Positions 50,827 through 60,100 of a stretch of DNA of 64,000 bases are shown here, in pieces. Within the stretch, counting starts at the first letter, position 1, and every line of letters starts with the position of its first letter. The notes under the pieces were generated by a model that saw only the letters and a program-made list of their open reading frames with translations, had not been told where the DNA came from and made no database searches. A program made the translations under genes and the position numbers. Source of the DNA: Asparagopsis taxiformis (taxonomy: Eukaryota; Rhodophyta; Florideophyceae; Bonnemaisoniales; Bonnemaisoniaceae); contig JALQPE010002458.1 of NCBI GenBank assembly GCA_030407315.1, forward strand, positions 1-64,000, written 5' to 3'.

Positions 50827-53340
50827 TTACTTCGGAATAGACGCCAGGCCTGACCTGATCTCTTTCTCTACCCCAGCTCTTATCATCTTGTTTGTTAGTG
50901 AAGGGAACTCTGCAATGACGGTGTCAACCGAAATATGTCCCTTCCAAGCCACTGTTGTTCTCCCCTTGCGAAGCATGGCAGGCCTATACTTACCTGACCA
51001 TGCGTCTCTTCCATCGTAGACCTCGTACCACCGAACACACAGCTGACAAATAACCCCTTCGTTGTTTTTCTTACAACTCATAATTTGTCCTAGCCAGAAC
51101 GGCATCTCAGTAGTACAGTCTTCTCCATTTACAGCCACGAAGCGATTCACCGAGTAGGGCAAGTCTGATAGTGGTATGCAATCTGCAGTCGACATGAGTT
51201 CCTCCTCCATCGGGACGACGTTCCGATTCCCTTTTCGATACATGCCATTCATCTCGAAACATTCGGTGAGGTTCCAATGAAAAGAATCTTCCCTTTCCTC
51301 ATAAACCTGTCGTAGAAGCTCATGTAGCTGATCCATTTTAGAATTGTTATTGACCCTGCTCTCTTCCGAACGAAAACGGAGCAGGACCTCATGTCGATCT
51401 GGAGGAGAACGTATGATATTACTCGGTGTTCGTTTCAGTTCAGGAGGCTTAACCAGGAAACCATTCAGCCCCGGAGTGAGAACTGGGAGAGGCTTCCAGT
51501 TGTCTTCACAAAATATCTTAACATCGCATGCAGTTCTGTAGAAGTCATAACTTTTTCCTGTATCTTGGGATCGGTGAAACCTGAAGTATCTGAATTTTGA
51601 GAAAGCATGCACTTTTCCAACCGAATTCTCACTCCGGCAGAGACCGGAGAAGTTTGCCACGTGCAACATACGAGAGACAGAGGGTTCCGGAGTATAGGAC
51701 ACTCTGAGTTGTTCAACTAAATCTTCCATAGTGACGGCGTTGTGGGAACGTAGCCTGCGAGAGGTACAGCTAAAGGCCTGGTCGATGTCTGCATGGGTGT
51801 GGCCGATGGGTAGGAAAGAAGCGTGTACTTCTTCAAACACACCCCAAGCAACGAGACATTCTAGATAGCAAAACAGAAACGTGTTCTTGTTCTCTCTTGT
51901 GCAATTGTCTACCTGCAAGTACAGTGTTCCCTGAAGACTCGAACCCATAGCCTTTTTGGTAAGAGTCCTGTGAATTGCCTCGATGATATGATTTGCCCCA
52001 GTTTCGAATTCAGCAGTAAGTGTGTACAACGAAAGATGCTTTCGGACACCATGTTCGAGAACACCTATGAGTCTCACCTTCAAACTATGACCAACAGTCG
52101 CTTTTGTACATACCGTGAAATGGGGAAGACCGTATCCTGATTGATCAGCCCCGTCTACGATCAGAGACGTGAACCTGGAGGGATATAGTGACGCTTCTTC
52201 ACACTTCTTTTGATACTCCCTGCGTTCCCGTGCCACCATCTCGATATGACGCTGGCGACGTTCCAGAAGCGGAGCAGTGCGTTGAATATCTGTCCCGATG
52301 GCTTCCAGTTTATCACGTATGTACTCACATTCCGAACATTTCGTGAACCTCTGGACACGCCGAACCTTGATATTCGCGCAAAACGTGTTCCAGGTGTTGT
52401 AGAAGTAGCTCAAAGTTGGTGGGTTCCGGTTCGAGTATAATAACGTAAATTGGTCGCAGAACATCTCGTACACAGCCTTCTTCTCGAAAAGAGGCAGATG
52501 CTTCTCTCCACTGTCTGGCATCATATCAGCAGTCGAGGCAGACAAGCGTTCAAGGAAGCAGATCACTGCATCTCTATGTGGAGAGCCAGAAATTCGTTTC
52601 GGAGAAGCCATAAATGGAAGACTCCCATTCTGGCAAGCTTTCTTTACCGAGGTCTGCAGGTGTCGTGAAAACTTGAAGCTGAACTCGAGGAATTCGCAAC
52701 ACACAGGCTTCCCAGAGAAGTAGAACCGGTTACTGTTTGGTTCCAGTAGAGCGTGCAGATACCTGCGGCGATCGTCCCTGTTGTACAACAAAACTCGTTC
52801 TGCTTCATTCCGAAGGAAAACATGGTCGGTTTTTCTGAAGCATCCCGTATTGCAGCATGGTATTCTTCTTATATCTGTTTTGGGCAGTGACAAACTGAAC
52901 TTCACCCGCCTCTCTAGCATGCTGCTCTTTCGACGAACTGAACTGGACCTCGTCACACTTTCATAATTCTTCCTGTGTTGTAGTCGTGAAAATGGTTTAT
53001 ACATCGAAGCCGTGGATCGGAAAGAGTCGGAAGAAGTACCCACTATTCCATGCATCACTTCATCGTGGCTACGCGGCACAGATATGGTTTCAACAGAAGG
53101 AGCGTGTTCTGATTCGGAGTCCCTAGAAAGAGATTTCATGTATGATTCGGCTTTCTCCAGTGCGTCATTCCTAGCTTCGGCGAGATGAAAACGCGGAGCC
53201 ATCTGCTGTGGGAGCAGAACGAATGATCTCTGAACGGTAGTTAGATTTGCAGGTAGCGTGGAAAAGAGATGGCTGCAAGACGAGTATATCGGTTGATCAA
53301 GATGCATGGTGAGTAGGAATGACACCGGTGAGACGTTCAT
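50827..53340 (-). CDS. DUF7869-type transposase (RNase H fold)
   Basis: A complete 837-aa frame. The N-terminal part has a cysteine cluster (RIPCCNTGCFRK) and a CEFLEFSFKFSRHLQTSVKK segment that usually precedes DUF7869. A second CSECEYIRDKLEAIG zinc-type motif follows. The catalytic core shows SLIVDGADQSGYG (D396), LQVDNCTRENKNTFLFCYLE (D478) and FLPIGHTHADIDQAF (H514, D518), the acidic triad of this RNase H-like family. The C-terminal about 100 residues (PFWLGQIMSCKKN, VRWYEVYDGRDAWSGKYRP) look like a BAH- or chromo-like reader. DUF7869 proteins are widespread in repeat-rich eukaryotic genomes and are regarded as transposase-derived. It lies 200 bp downstream of a same-strand ParB-methyltransferase gene, so the two may form one element. 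Confidence 0.8.
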   Translation of the reverse strand: MNVSPVSFLLTMHLDQPIYSSCSHLFSTLPANLTTVQRSFVLLPQQMAPRFHLAEARNDALEKAESYMKSLSRDSESEHAPSVETISVPRSHDEVMHGIVGTSSDSFRSTASMYKPFSRLQHRKNYESVTRSSSVRRKSSMLERRVKFSLSLPKTDIRRIPCCNTGCFRKTDHVFLRNEAERVLLYNRDDRRRYLHALLEPNSNRFYFSGKPVCCEFLEFSFKFSRHLQTSVKKACQNGSLPFMASPKRISGSPHRDAVICFLERLSASTADMMPDSGEKHLPLFEKKAVYEMFCDQFTLLYSNRNPPTLSYFYNTWNTFCANIKVRRVQRFTKCSECEYIRDKLEAIGTDIQRTAPLLERRQRHIEMVARERREYQKKCEEASLYPSRFTSLIVDGADQSGYGLPHFTVCTKATVGHSLKVRLIGVLEHGVRKHLSLYTLTAEFETGANHIIEAIHRTLTKKAMGSSLQGTLYLQVDNCTRENKNTFLFCYLECLVAWGVFEEVHASFLPIGHTHADIDQAFSCTSRRLRSHNAVTMEDLVEQLRVSYTPEPSVSRMLHVANFSGLCRSENSVGKVHAFSKFRYFRFHRSQDTGKSYDFYRTACDVKIFCEDNWKPLPVLTPGLNGFLVKPPELKRTPSNIIRSPPDRHEVLLRFRSEESRVNNNSKMDQLHELLRQVYEEREDSFHWNLTECFEMNGMYRKGNRNVVPMEEELMSTADCIPLSDLPYSVNRFVAVNGEDCTTEMPFWLGQIMSCKKNNEGVICQLCVRWYEVYDGRDAWSGKYRPAMLRKGRTTVAWKGHISVDTVIAEFPSLTNKMIRAGVEKEIRSGLASIPK

Positions 53341-53541
53341 CTAATATGGATGCAGAGTGGCCTCCTCGACGGCGATAGTTGGCCCAGGATACAGCGCCAA
53401 ATACCTATGTCAAATCAATCTCTGTTGTGAATGGAGTACGGCTGATTGGTTGATTTGTGCTCTTCATGCGCCCATGATTACGGGGAAAAATGACAACAAT
53501 CTTTCCTCTCTGAAGGCCGAGCGAAACTATACGTAATAAGA

Positions 53542-56500
53542 CTAAGACAACGGCCTCATCTTGTTCAAGTCCCATGCGAATATCCCGTTCAGCCCTTTCA
53601 AAGTTCCAGGAGGAGGTTCAATACCACCGTATTTGTACGGGTAAGGACAATCCAAACAACATTCGTTCGGTTCGAACATATAACAAGATACAAGTTTCTG
53701 ATCCTCACCTTGAAAGTTCGCTAGAGGTACATTGTGTATTGTAGTTTGGAACCTCTCATCACTAGTTCCTGCACAAAGGAGAGACGCTTTTCCGACGACC
53801 TGATCCAAAATGTATAGTTCAACAGAATCTCCTCCTTTCAGTACTCTCTCTATTCCTTCGATAGTGGATTTACCGGCATTTGTATTATCATCTTTTCCCT
53901 TTTTCTGTAGCGAACAGATTTTCGGTTGGCTTAGCAGAACGCCATCCTCTGCATGATTCCCTGTTCTCCTTTTCTTCGATCCGATACGTGATCTCAGATC
54001 ATTATGATACAAAGCATCGGCAATAGAACGAAGTCTTTCATGAGCGAGACGGAAAATCTTGGTACTAGCTTCCACAACCACACATGAACGGGCTGTCTTC
54101 ATCGCTGCGATCGCAGTAGTAAGTGTTCCTCCGTAAACATCAATAACTGAACCCCTCTCAGGACAAAACGTGTTGATTATCTCGGATAACATTCCAATAT
54201 GTTTCTCTTCTGTTAGAACAGGAGATTTTGTTCCTGGAGTGAGAAGTTTGTCTTTCGAAACGGGAATTCTGGACATTGCAGCGAATTTCCGTTTCGTTTC
54301 TGTTGGGACGAGGTGATATTGGCTTCGAAGGTCTGGCTTGAAACCGTCCTTACGATGTCCGGGAGCCCTGGCAACAACTGCAAACTCGCACGCGTTTTGT
54401 GGGAACATATCTCCGCGATGTGCTTGTACAGTGTTCGTGTCTTTCATGAATACGAAAGGGTATTCCGGACCGTCGAAACCGACGTTTCTCAGCTCATGCA
54501 GGAATGCTGGAAAGTTTCGGAATGATACAAAACAGAAAAACCAGCCACCTGGCTTCAAGGCTCTCCTTGCAAACTGGCATAATGCATTGATTTCCTTATC
54601 ACTTATGAAATTGTTATATGCGGTATTACGAAGGGATTTAGAATTCGGAGTTCCATACGGAGGGTCGGTAAGAACTAAATCCTGAAGAGGGTACTCATCT
54701 GTCCATATTTCCTTGTCGAAGTCCTGCCATTTCATCTGATAGCATTTAATTCCCATTTCAAGAACGTAGTCTTTTCTTTCTGGCTCATTCGTACCAGATG
54801 AACCGCGTTTAGAATGAAGGTTGAGGCGGGCTGAGTTGATACTAGGTGAAGCAGAGACATCGTTCTCTGTTATCATTCGGTCGACTGGAATAGAAGTTTT
54901 CGGTCCGGTGATAACCTTTTCAGAAGCGTCAACTTCATCTTGTACAGATTCTTGCGTTATCTGGCTCATCTTCGGTACCGAGACTATATCCTCATCACAT
55001 ATTTCGGAGCCTAGTTGAGGAACACTATCTTCCTTCGAGACATCTTTTTGTTTCTCTTCTTTCGCGTCCCTTGTATCTGCATTTTCGTTATCGGCTGCCG
55101 TCTTGCCAATTTCCTGACAGAAAGAATCGGGATCTGGGTCTTTTCGATGGCTTTCCCGATACTTCTTTTCCTTCATGGGAGCAATTTGAGGGCAAACTTT
55201 CCGGTACTGCTTCAAAAGAGCACCCAGAATATTATAATCGTTTCCCATGTTCTCCATAACATCAGTATCGAACTTTGATGAGCGAAGTAGATTCTGCTTG
55301 ATTGATTCCATGCCCTTTGGCCATACCTGTCCTTCATGAAGAACCTCGAACTTACGCGCTTCTTTCATCGCTGCGCATGTGTATTCGTATTGCTGGAGGG
55401 TATCTTTGTATGATACTGGTTTGAATTTATTCAATCTGGAGATTCCCCGAAGCCTGTAAAGAGTATGAACTTGAACTTCTTCAGCATCAGTACCCGAAGC
55501 ATTCATGAACTTGGTTGCAGATTTCAAAGATGTTAAATTCACAAATTTGCGATACACGCGACAGTCAACGCTTGTCATTGGGGTATTAGTACCCTTTCTC
55601 CGAGTTTTCAATGCCATACTGTTGCTAGAAGGAGGTTCTGCCAAGTCTGGATGCTCCGAATTCATAATTGTTCCAATCTCTTCGATCACTCGCACAGGAA
55701 GGCGCAATGCCGTCGCAGCAGTCTGTCTGACGGTGTTATCCTTGAGGTGGGAGCAACCATCATATGCGGCAGCAACTTGTTTGGCTGTAGGTGGCTTTGA
55801 GGTCATGCTCTGCATCCGGTGGGCTTCTTCTTTCATTCCGCTCAGGATATCATAGAACGTGGTTTCGACATATAATGTTGCATCATGCTTACGGTTCTGA
55901 TGTCTGCCTAGTTGTTTCAGAACTTGGATAGAATGACCTCCTTTCAGTATCGTGACAGGCCACATAAAAGAGTCCCACCTCTCCGGGTTCTCATCCATTA
56001 ACTCCTGGATTGCAGTCAGTCTGTGCATACCGTCAACAACTCCGTACCAAACGGAACGGCATTCGGACTTCTCTTTCGCCTCACTGTCAGAAAGAAAATC
56101 ACCCTGAGGACCGCGTATCGTTTTGAAAAAGTCAATAATGTGGCGCTGGAACGACCCGGTCAACTCGACTACGATCGCATTGTCGGAGCCCGAAATGAAT
56201 CCATCAATTCCGTTTGTTTCATCTTGTTCTCGACATTGTGCTGACTTTATGTTTCCAGAAAATATCGACTTCAATCGCAACACACCAGAGCGCACTACTT
56301 GTCGAACAGCAGTGAGTGGGATGCATGCCCGCGGATCAACACGTGTGTTCGTAGACCCTTCCATGACGTCTGCAAATAAGGCGGTATTAGTGTGCTTCAT
56401 GGTGGAAGTACCCGGTTCCTCTTCTGGAGGACCTGATTTGGAACTGAGTCTGGACCCACTCCTCTTGAAGAATCTCGTCATGTCATCCAGTTCTGAAATA

Positions 56501-56574
56501 ATGAAGTGCCGGGTAAGAAATGAAGGGGAAACAGAAGCTATAAAACTCTGTATCAATTTCTCGCACTTTCGCAT
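53542..56574 (-). CDS. ParB-like domain + beta-class DNA methyltransferase (intact)
   Basis: An unbroken 1,010-aa frame from ATG 56574; a second ATG in frame gives MTRFFKRSGSR. The ParB-like domain carries VVDGMHRLTAI (D181). A helical middle part and an acidic, Lys-rich linker follow. The methyltransferase has LVLTDPPYGTPNS (motif IV, D637), GGWFFCFVSFRNFPAFLHEL, and SVIDVYGGTLTTAIAAM (motif I, D812), again the IV-then-I order of the beta class; DPPY fits N6-adenine. The C-terminus has CCLDCPYPYKYGG, perhaps a metal site, and no SET domain. It would methylate DNA in the nucleus. It lies directly upstream of the DUF7869 transposase on the same strand, and a 104-bp palindrome lies 50 bp before its start. 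Confidence 0.82.
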   Translation of the reverse strand: MRKCEKLIQSFIASVSPSFLTRHFIISELDDMTRFFKRSGSRLSSKSGPPEEEPGTSTMKHTNTALFADVMEGSTNTRVDPRACIPLTAVRQVVRSGVLRLKSIFSGNIKSAQCREQDETNGIDGFISGSDNAIVVELTGSFQRHIIDFFKTIRGPQGDFLSDSEAKEKSECRSVWYGVVDGMHRLTAIQELMDENPERWDSFMWPVTILKGGHSIQVLKQLGRHQNRKHDATLYVETTFYDILSGMKEEAHRMQSMTSKPPTAKQVAAAYDGCSHLKDNTVRQTAATALRLPVRVIEEIGTIMNSEHPDLAEPPSSNSMALKTRRKGTNTPMTSVDCRVYRKFVNLTSLKSATKFMNASGTDAEEVQVHTLYRLRGISRLNKFKPVSYKDTLQQYEYTCAAMKEARKFEVLHEGQVWPKGMESIKQNLLRSSKFDTDVMENMGNDYNILGALLKQYRKVCPQIAPMKEKKYRESHRKDPDPDSFCQEIGKTAADNENADTRDAKEEKQKDVSKEDSVPQLGSEICDEDIVSVPKMSQITQESVQDEVDASEKVITGPKTSIPVDRMITENDVSASPSINSARLNLHSKRGSSGTNEPERKDYVLEMGIKCYQMKWQDFDKEIWTDEYPLQDLVLTDPPYGTPNSKSLRNTAYNNFISDKEINALCQFARRALKPGGWFFCFVSFRNFPAFLHELRNVGFDGPEYPFVFMKDTNTVQAHRGDMFPQNACEFAVVARAPGHRKDGFKPDLRSQYHLVPTETKRKFAAMSRIPVSKDKLLTPGTKSPVLTEEKHIGMLSEIINTFCPERGSVIDVYGGTLTTAIAAMKTARSCVVVEASTKIFRLAHERLRSIADALYHNDLRSRIGSKKRRTGNHAEDGVLLSQPKICSLQKKGKDDNTNAGKSTIEGIERVLKGGDSVELYILDQVVGKASLLCAGTSDERFQTTIHNVPLANFQGEDQKLVSCYMFEPNECCLDCPYPYKYGGIEPPPGTLKGLNGIFAWDLNKMRPLS

Positions 56575-56624
56575 GAAGGACTTGAAATGATTGTCATGAA
56601 CGCCATACTCAAGTACAGTGTACT

Positions 56625-56728
56625 TTCACCATGCATAGTACACTGGCCCAAACCCGAAATGACCGTTCACATTGGATCCAATGTGAACGGTCATTTCGGT
56701 TTTGAGCCAGTGTACTATGCATGGTGAA
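56625..56728. repeat. 104-bp near-perfect palindrome
   Basis: Arms of 52 bp (outer end TTCACCATGCATAGTACACT) with about two mismatches, centred on GGATCC with no loop. It lies immediately upstream of the ParB-methyltransferase gene. No second copy was seen at the other end of the pair near 50.8 kb. Confidence 0.9.
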
Positions 56729-57080
56729 GCATCTTGGCCATGCAGGACACGACACGGCTCAAACCGGATTACGACGGCGGTGGTGGCCCGAGTATCGTGG
56801 TTACCATTGCTTGGAAGACAATTGAAGTGGATAGGAGACGCAAGCACTCTCCCAATGATTACCAGTCAGAAATATAAGTAGCGGGGTATTCTAAAAATTA
56901 TATTGCGCCGGGCCGTGTCCATCCAGATGATGGAATGATTTGGCAATCTGATTTGCTATGTTGCTCACAACACTTGGCATATTTTTTTTCATATTTCCCA
57001 GGAATGGCCCATCTCACCAGGACTATTTCCTATACAGGAAATGGGCCGTACACATCATCTTTTCGCTGCTAATAGCAGGA

Positions 57081-57802
57081 ATGTCTGAACAGGTTTCGCC
57101 ACCTTCCCCTCCGATACCAATATTACCGAACAGGTCTGAGTATCTTGCACACCGAAAACCCATTCTCATTTCCCCATTGCAATGCCATTTTTCAGTAAAC
57201 AGCGCAGCTACCAGGTTTCTTTCATCCCTTAATACATTCCATATCCTACATTACACCTTAGAGTACATTCCTACCCACTGCAACTTAGACGATAAACAAT
57301 GCATATTAGAAATAGAAACTCAGACCGAAAGAACATTATTATTGCTTGAACGGTGCACAAAGCAGGCCTGCCAAAAAGTAGTACGTTGTACTGTTCTCAA
57401 ACTACAGAAGCTTGATTCGATTTTTGTACAACTAAAATGGTGTTTACAAGGTTCAGGTGCAATAGCATGCAACTTGATACATATAAATGGTAGAACATTT
57501 ACATTATGACTCCATTCAATGAAAAGAATATTGTTCTACGAACATGTGGAATAATAACGGGAGCAGATAATGAATCGTTCCCACCAAGAGTATTCGGATT
57601 AGAGATCAGACAGATAACATGTCTTTCCACAGTCATTGCTGGTTTAACTACGACTGGCACGCTGGAATCCTTCAATTCAAGAGAGTTCCGGGCGTCCAAT
57701 GAGATCGATGGATTCAAGGCTCATAATTCAAGAAGTACATCTCGTTCCGAAAAGTACAGAAAGCGCTCATTTGTGACATATTTACATCCTGAGCGTTTAT
57801 AA
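57081..57802 (+). other. possible small gene over two overlapping frames
   Basis: The frame from ATG 57081 (MSEQVSPPSPPIP) runs to TGA 57509, and a second frame begins at the overlapping ATG 57506 (MTPFNEKNIVLRT) and runs to 57802. The overlap is ATGA-type. The first has a helical LLLLERCTKQACQKVVRC segment. No family is recognised; the second frame may be a continuation after a frameshift. Confidence 0.25.
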
Positions 57803-57891
57803 CTGATTAGAAGCTGGTTCCCGTTCTGGTATAAAGCAGGACATGTGCTGCAAGTCCCCGACACTTTCGCCCCATACCACCTCCATCAACA

Positions 57892-58973
57892 ATGACCGAA
57901 TCATCAGGATCTAAAATAGACCGACTGTCTTTCGCGATGAAAGGACAGGTGTCCTCTATCAGGAAGAGAAATCTGGACAGGGCAAAAATCATAGCGAAAA
58001 AGTTCGAAGATGGAGAATTGCACAAGGTACAATGCTGTTCCCGGCGCTGCTTCGAAATTGCTGCCAGCGAAGATCTAGTAAGGGACTCATTTCGAGTCGT
58101 TGAGTATGACCGTACGAGACGACAGCGCTACTTAGTATCGTTATATGAGCCGGTGTCGGAAATGTACGCATATCGCGGGAGTGCCGTCTGCTATCAATTC
58201 TTAACGCAGGTATTCGGCTTCTCCCGCGAGATGCAGTGGTCAAACAAAAAACCACTGAAAAAAGCTGCGCAACTGGCGATCGAGAAAAAAAGGGGGGAGA
58301 GTGTGAACGTTGTGAGCGCTGTATGCGACTCCGCTCTCCATCTCCGCACCATCGAGTACGCTTGCCGGCAGACAAAGCGCATCAATCCGCGCCGAAAAAT
58401 TCGCACATTGACACGTTCAGTGCACAGAAATCTGATATGGACAAACATCTAGCGACGCAAACACAGCCGCAATCTCCTACGGACAAAAATGAAGTGTCGC
58501 GTGCTGAGCCTACGGACAAAAATGAAGTATCGCGTGCTGAGCAGCAGTTTCAACCCTCCAAAGCTACTGAAAAGCCCATCGTGCAACAGTCCGAAAATTC
58601 GGAGACGCTTTCGATTCACGAAGAAACGGCGCCGCCGAGTCTTCTGAGTGCTACACAATCGGGAAAGAAGTTGTTTCTGGTGGTCAAAGGGGATCAGTGT
58701 ACGGATGAGGAGCCGTTCTGGGTGGCGAGAACACATAGAATTACGCGCAAGGGAAACCGTATCGCAAAATTGATGGTTCATTGGTACACCAAAACGGACG
58801 CTGACTCCTACCGGAGTAGGTACAAACCGTGCTTTGTGCTCGGCACTCCTACACCCTGGATTGACACAATTGCGCTTACTTCGGTGATTACAACGTTTGA
58901 CTCGCTAGTGGACGGAAAGTTAGATGGTGCAACCTGTGATCGAGTACGAGAGCAGTTGCCATCGTTTAAATAA
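57892..58973 (+). pseudogene. DUF7869 transposase relic lacking the catalytic core
   Basis: The first frame (57892-58452) matches the N-terminal zinc-type region of the 837-aa transposase: VQCCSRRCFEIA against IPCCNTGCFRKT, and AVCYQFLTQVFGFSREMQ against PVCCEFLEFSFKFSRHLQ. The second frame (readable from about 58330 to 58973) matches its C-terminus: DEEPFWVARTHRITRK, VHWYTKTDADSYRSRYKP. The whole RNase H core with its acidic residues is missing. At the junction a 33-bp unit (PTDKNEVSRAE) is duplicated in tandem at about 58478-58543. It is either a deletion derivative or, if spliced, a short protein with only DNA-binding and reader parts. Confidence 0.65.
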
Positions 58974-59760
58974 GTTGGTAAGACCGTTCACATAAATGTA
59001 TGTCGTTCAGAATCTCTTTAATGCCACTCACTCATTCATAATAATTCATATTGCAAAGTGCTGTGACGTGCATGCACTGTTGCACTGATTGCTTCACTGC
59101 CGCCACACAGACATGCACACTTATTTGTACACCCTTCCGTGCCATCCATGCACGCCACAGACTCATGCACACTTCTTTGTACACCCATCCATGCACGCCA
59201 CAGACTCATGCAAACATATGTGTAAATCCATCCATGCTATGCATGCTCCACGCTCCTATACCCCTGTACAATCATACACGCCGTATTGCAAAGTGCCGAC
59301 GACCATACACTGCTCCACTTATTGATTCTCGAACGCCACACACTTATGTGTACAACCATCCGTGTCATACATGCTCCCCACTCCTATACCCCTTTACAGT
59401 CATATGCTCCAGGCATGGACTGCTATAAGATCCTATTTGCACGTTGAGTGTGTGATGCAGTCCATGCATGGACGTATCACATGCTCCGTCGTGTGCTGAT
59501 GTCCGCGTCGGCATGCACGCACTGTTGTGCGTGAATTACAATGAGCACCGCCAAGACATCCACGCCATGGCGTCTCGAGTACACACATGTACACAATCAT
59601 TGTGCACATTGTGCACATTATGCTCAAAGTATGCAAAAGAAACACTGCTACTTGTTGGCGGGAGGTACAACATGTCACAGAGGGGTGTGCTTGAAATTGA
59701 AGCACAACAGGCCGGTACAAAATTTTGAGTCACAATTTTGAATTGTGACATGTGATCAAA
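58974..59760. repeat. repeat-rich intergenic region
   Basis: Direct repeats of about 43-52 bp start TGCACACTTATTTGTACACC at 59114 and TGCACACTTCTTTGTACACC at 59166, with a weaker copy at 59209. An imperfect inverted repeat (GTACAAAATTTT against AAATTTGTAC, with inner GTCACAATT) lies at about 59714-59768. Cys/His-rich short frames here come from the repeats. Confidence 0.55.
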
Positions 59761-60100
59761 TTTGTACCCGCGGCCGGCGGCTTTCTACTGGAAGCACGCC
59801 GGCCATTTAACTGCCAGATGCACATGTTCTGTAAGCCGTGCATGCATGACCCATCAAGGCCATGAAATTATTCCCTCTCCCTCCCGCCTCGCACATCCTC
59901 CCTCTGCAATGTGTTCCCTTCCGCCCTCAACGTCTTCCATGAGTGATAGTCACACATTTCTCAGGTTTTCGCGCGTCGTAAGTGCTCTCTGCGTATTCCG
60001 TGCATTCTTCCCCGCCTGTTCACCGCAAGTTTCCGTCGCCAACTTGGGCGAAATCAATTCTACTCAAGCGGAAACAATTGTTCTGGCGAATTTTTTTATA

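Noticed and set aside
7141..56728. Giant-virus (NCLDV) insertion, suggested by intergenic hairpins and many methyltransferases
   Set aside because: No viral hallmark genes, while transposases, SET fusions and spliceosomal introns are present; a mobile-element cluster explains the data better.
59051..59751. Cys/His-rich short frames as zinc-finger proteins
   Set aside because: They arise from TGCACAC/TGTACACC repeats and overlap one another in several frames.
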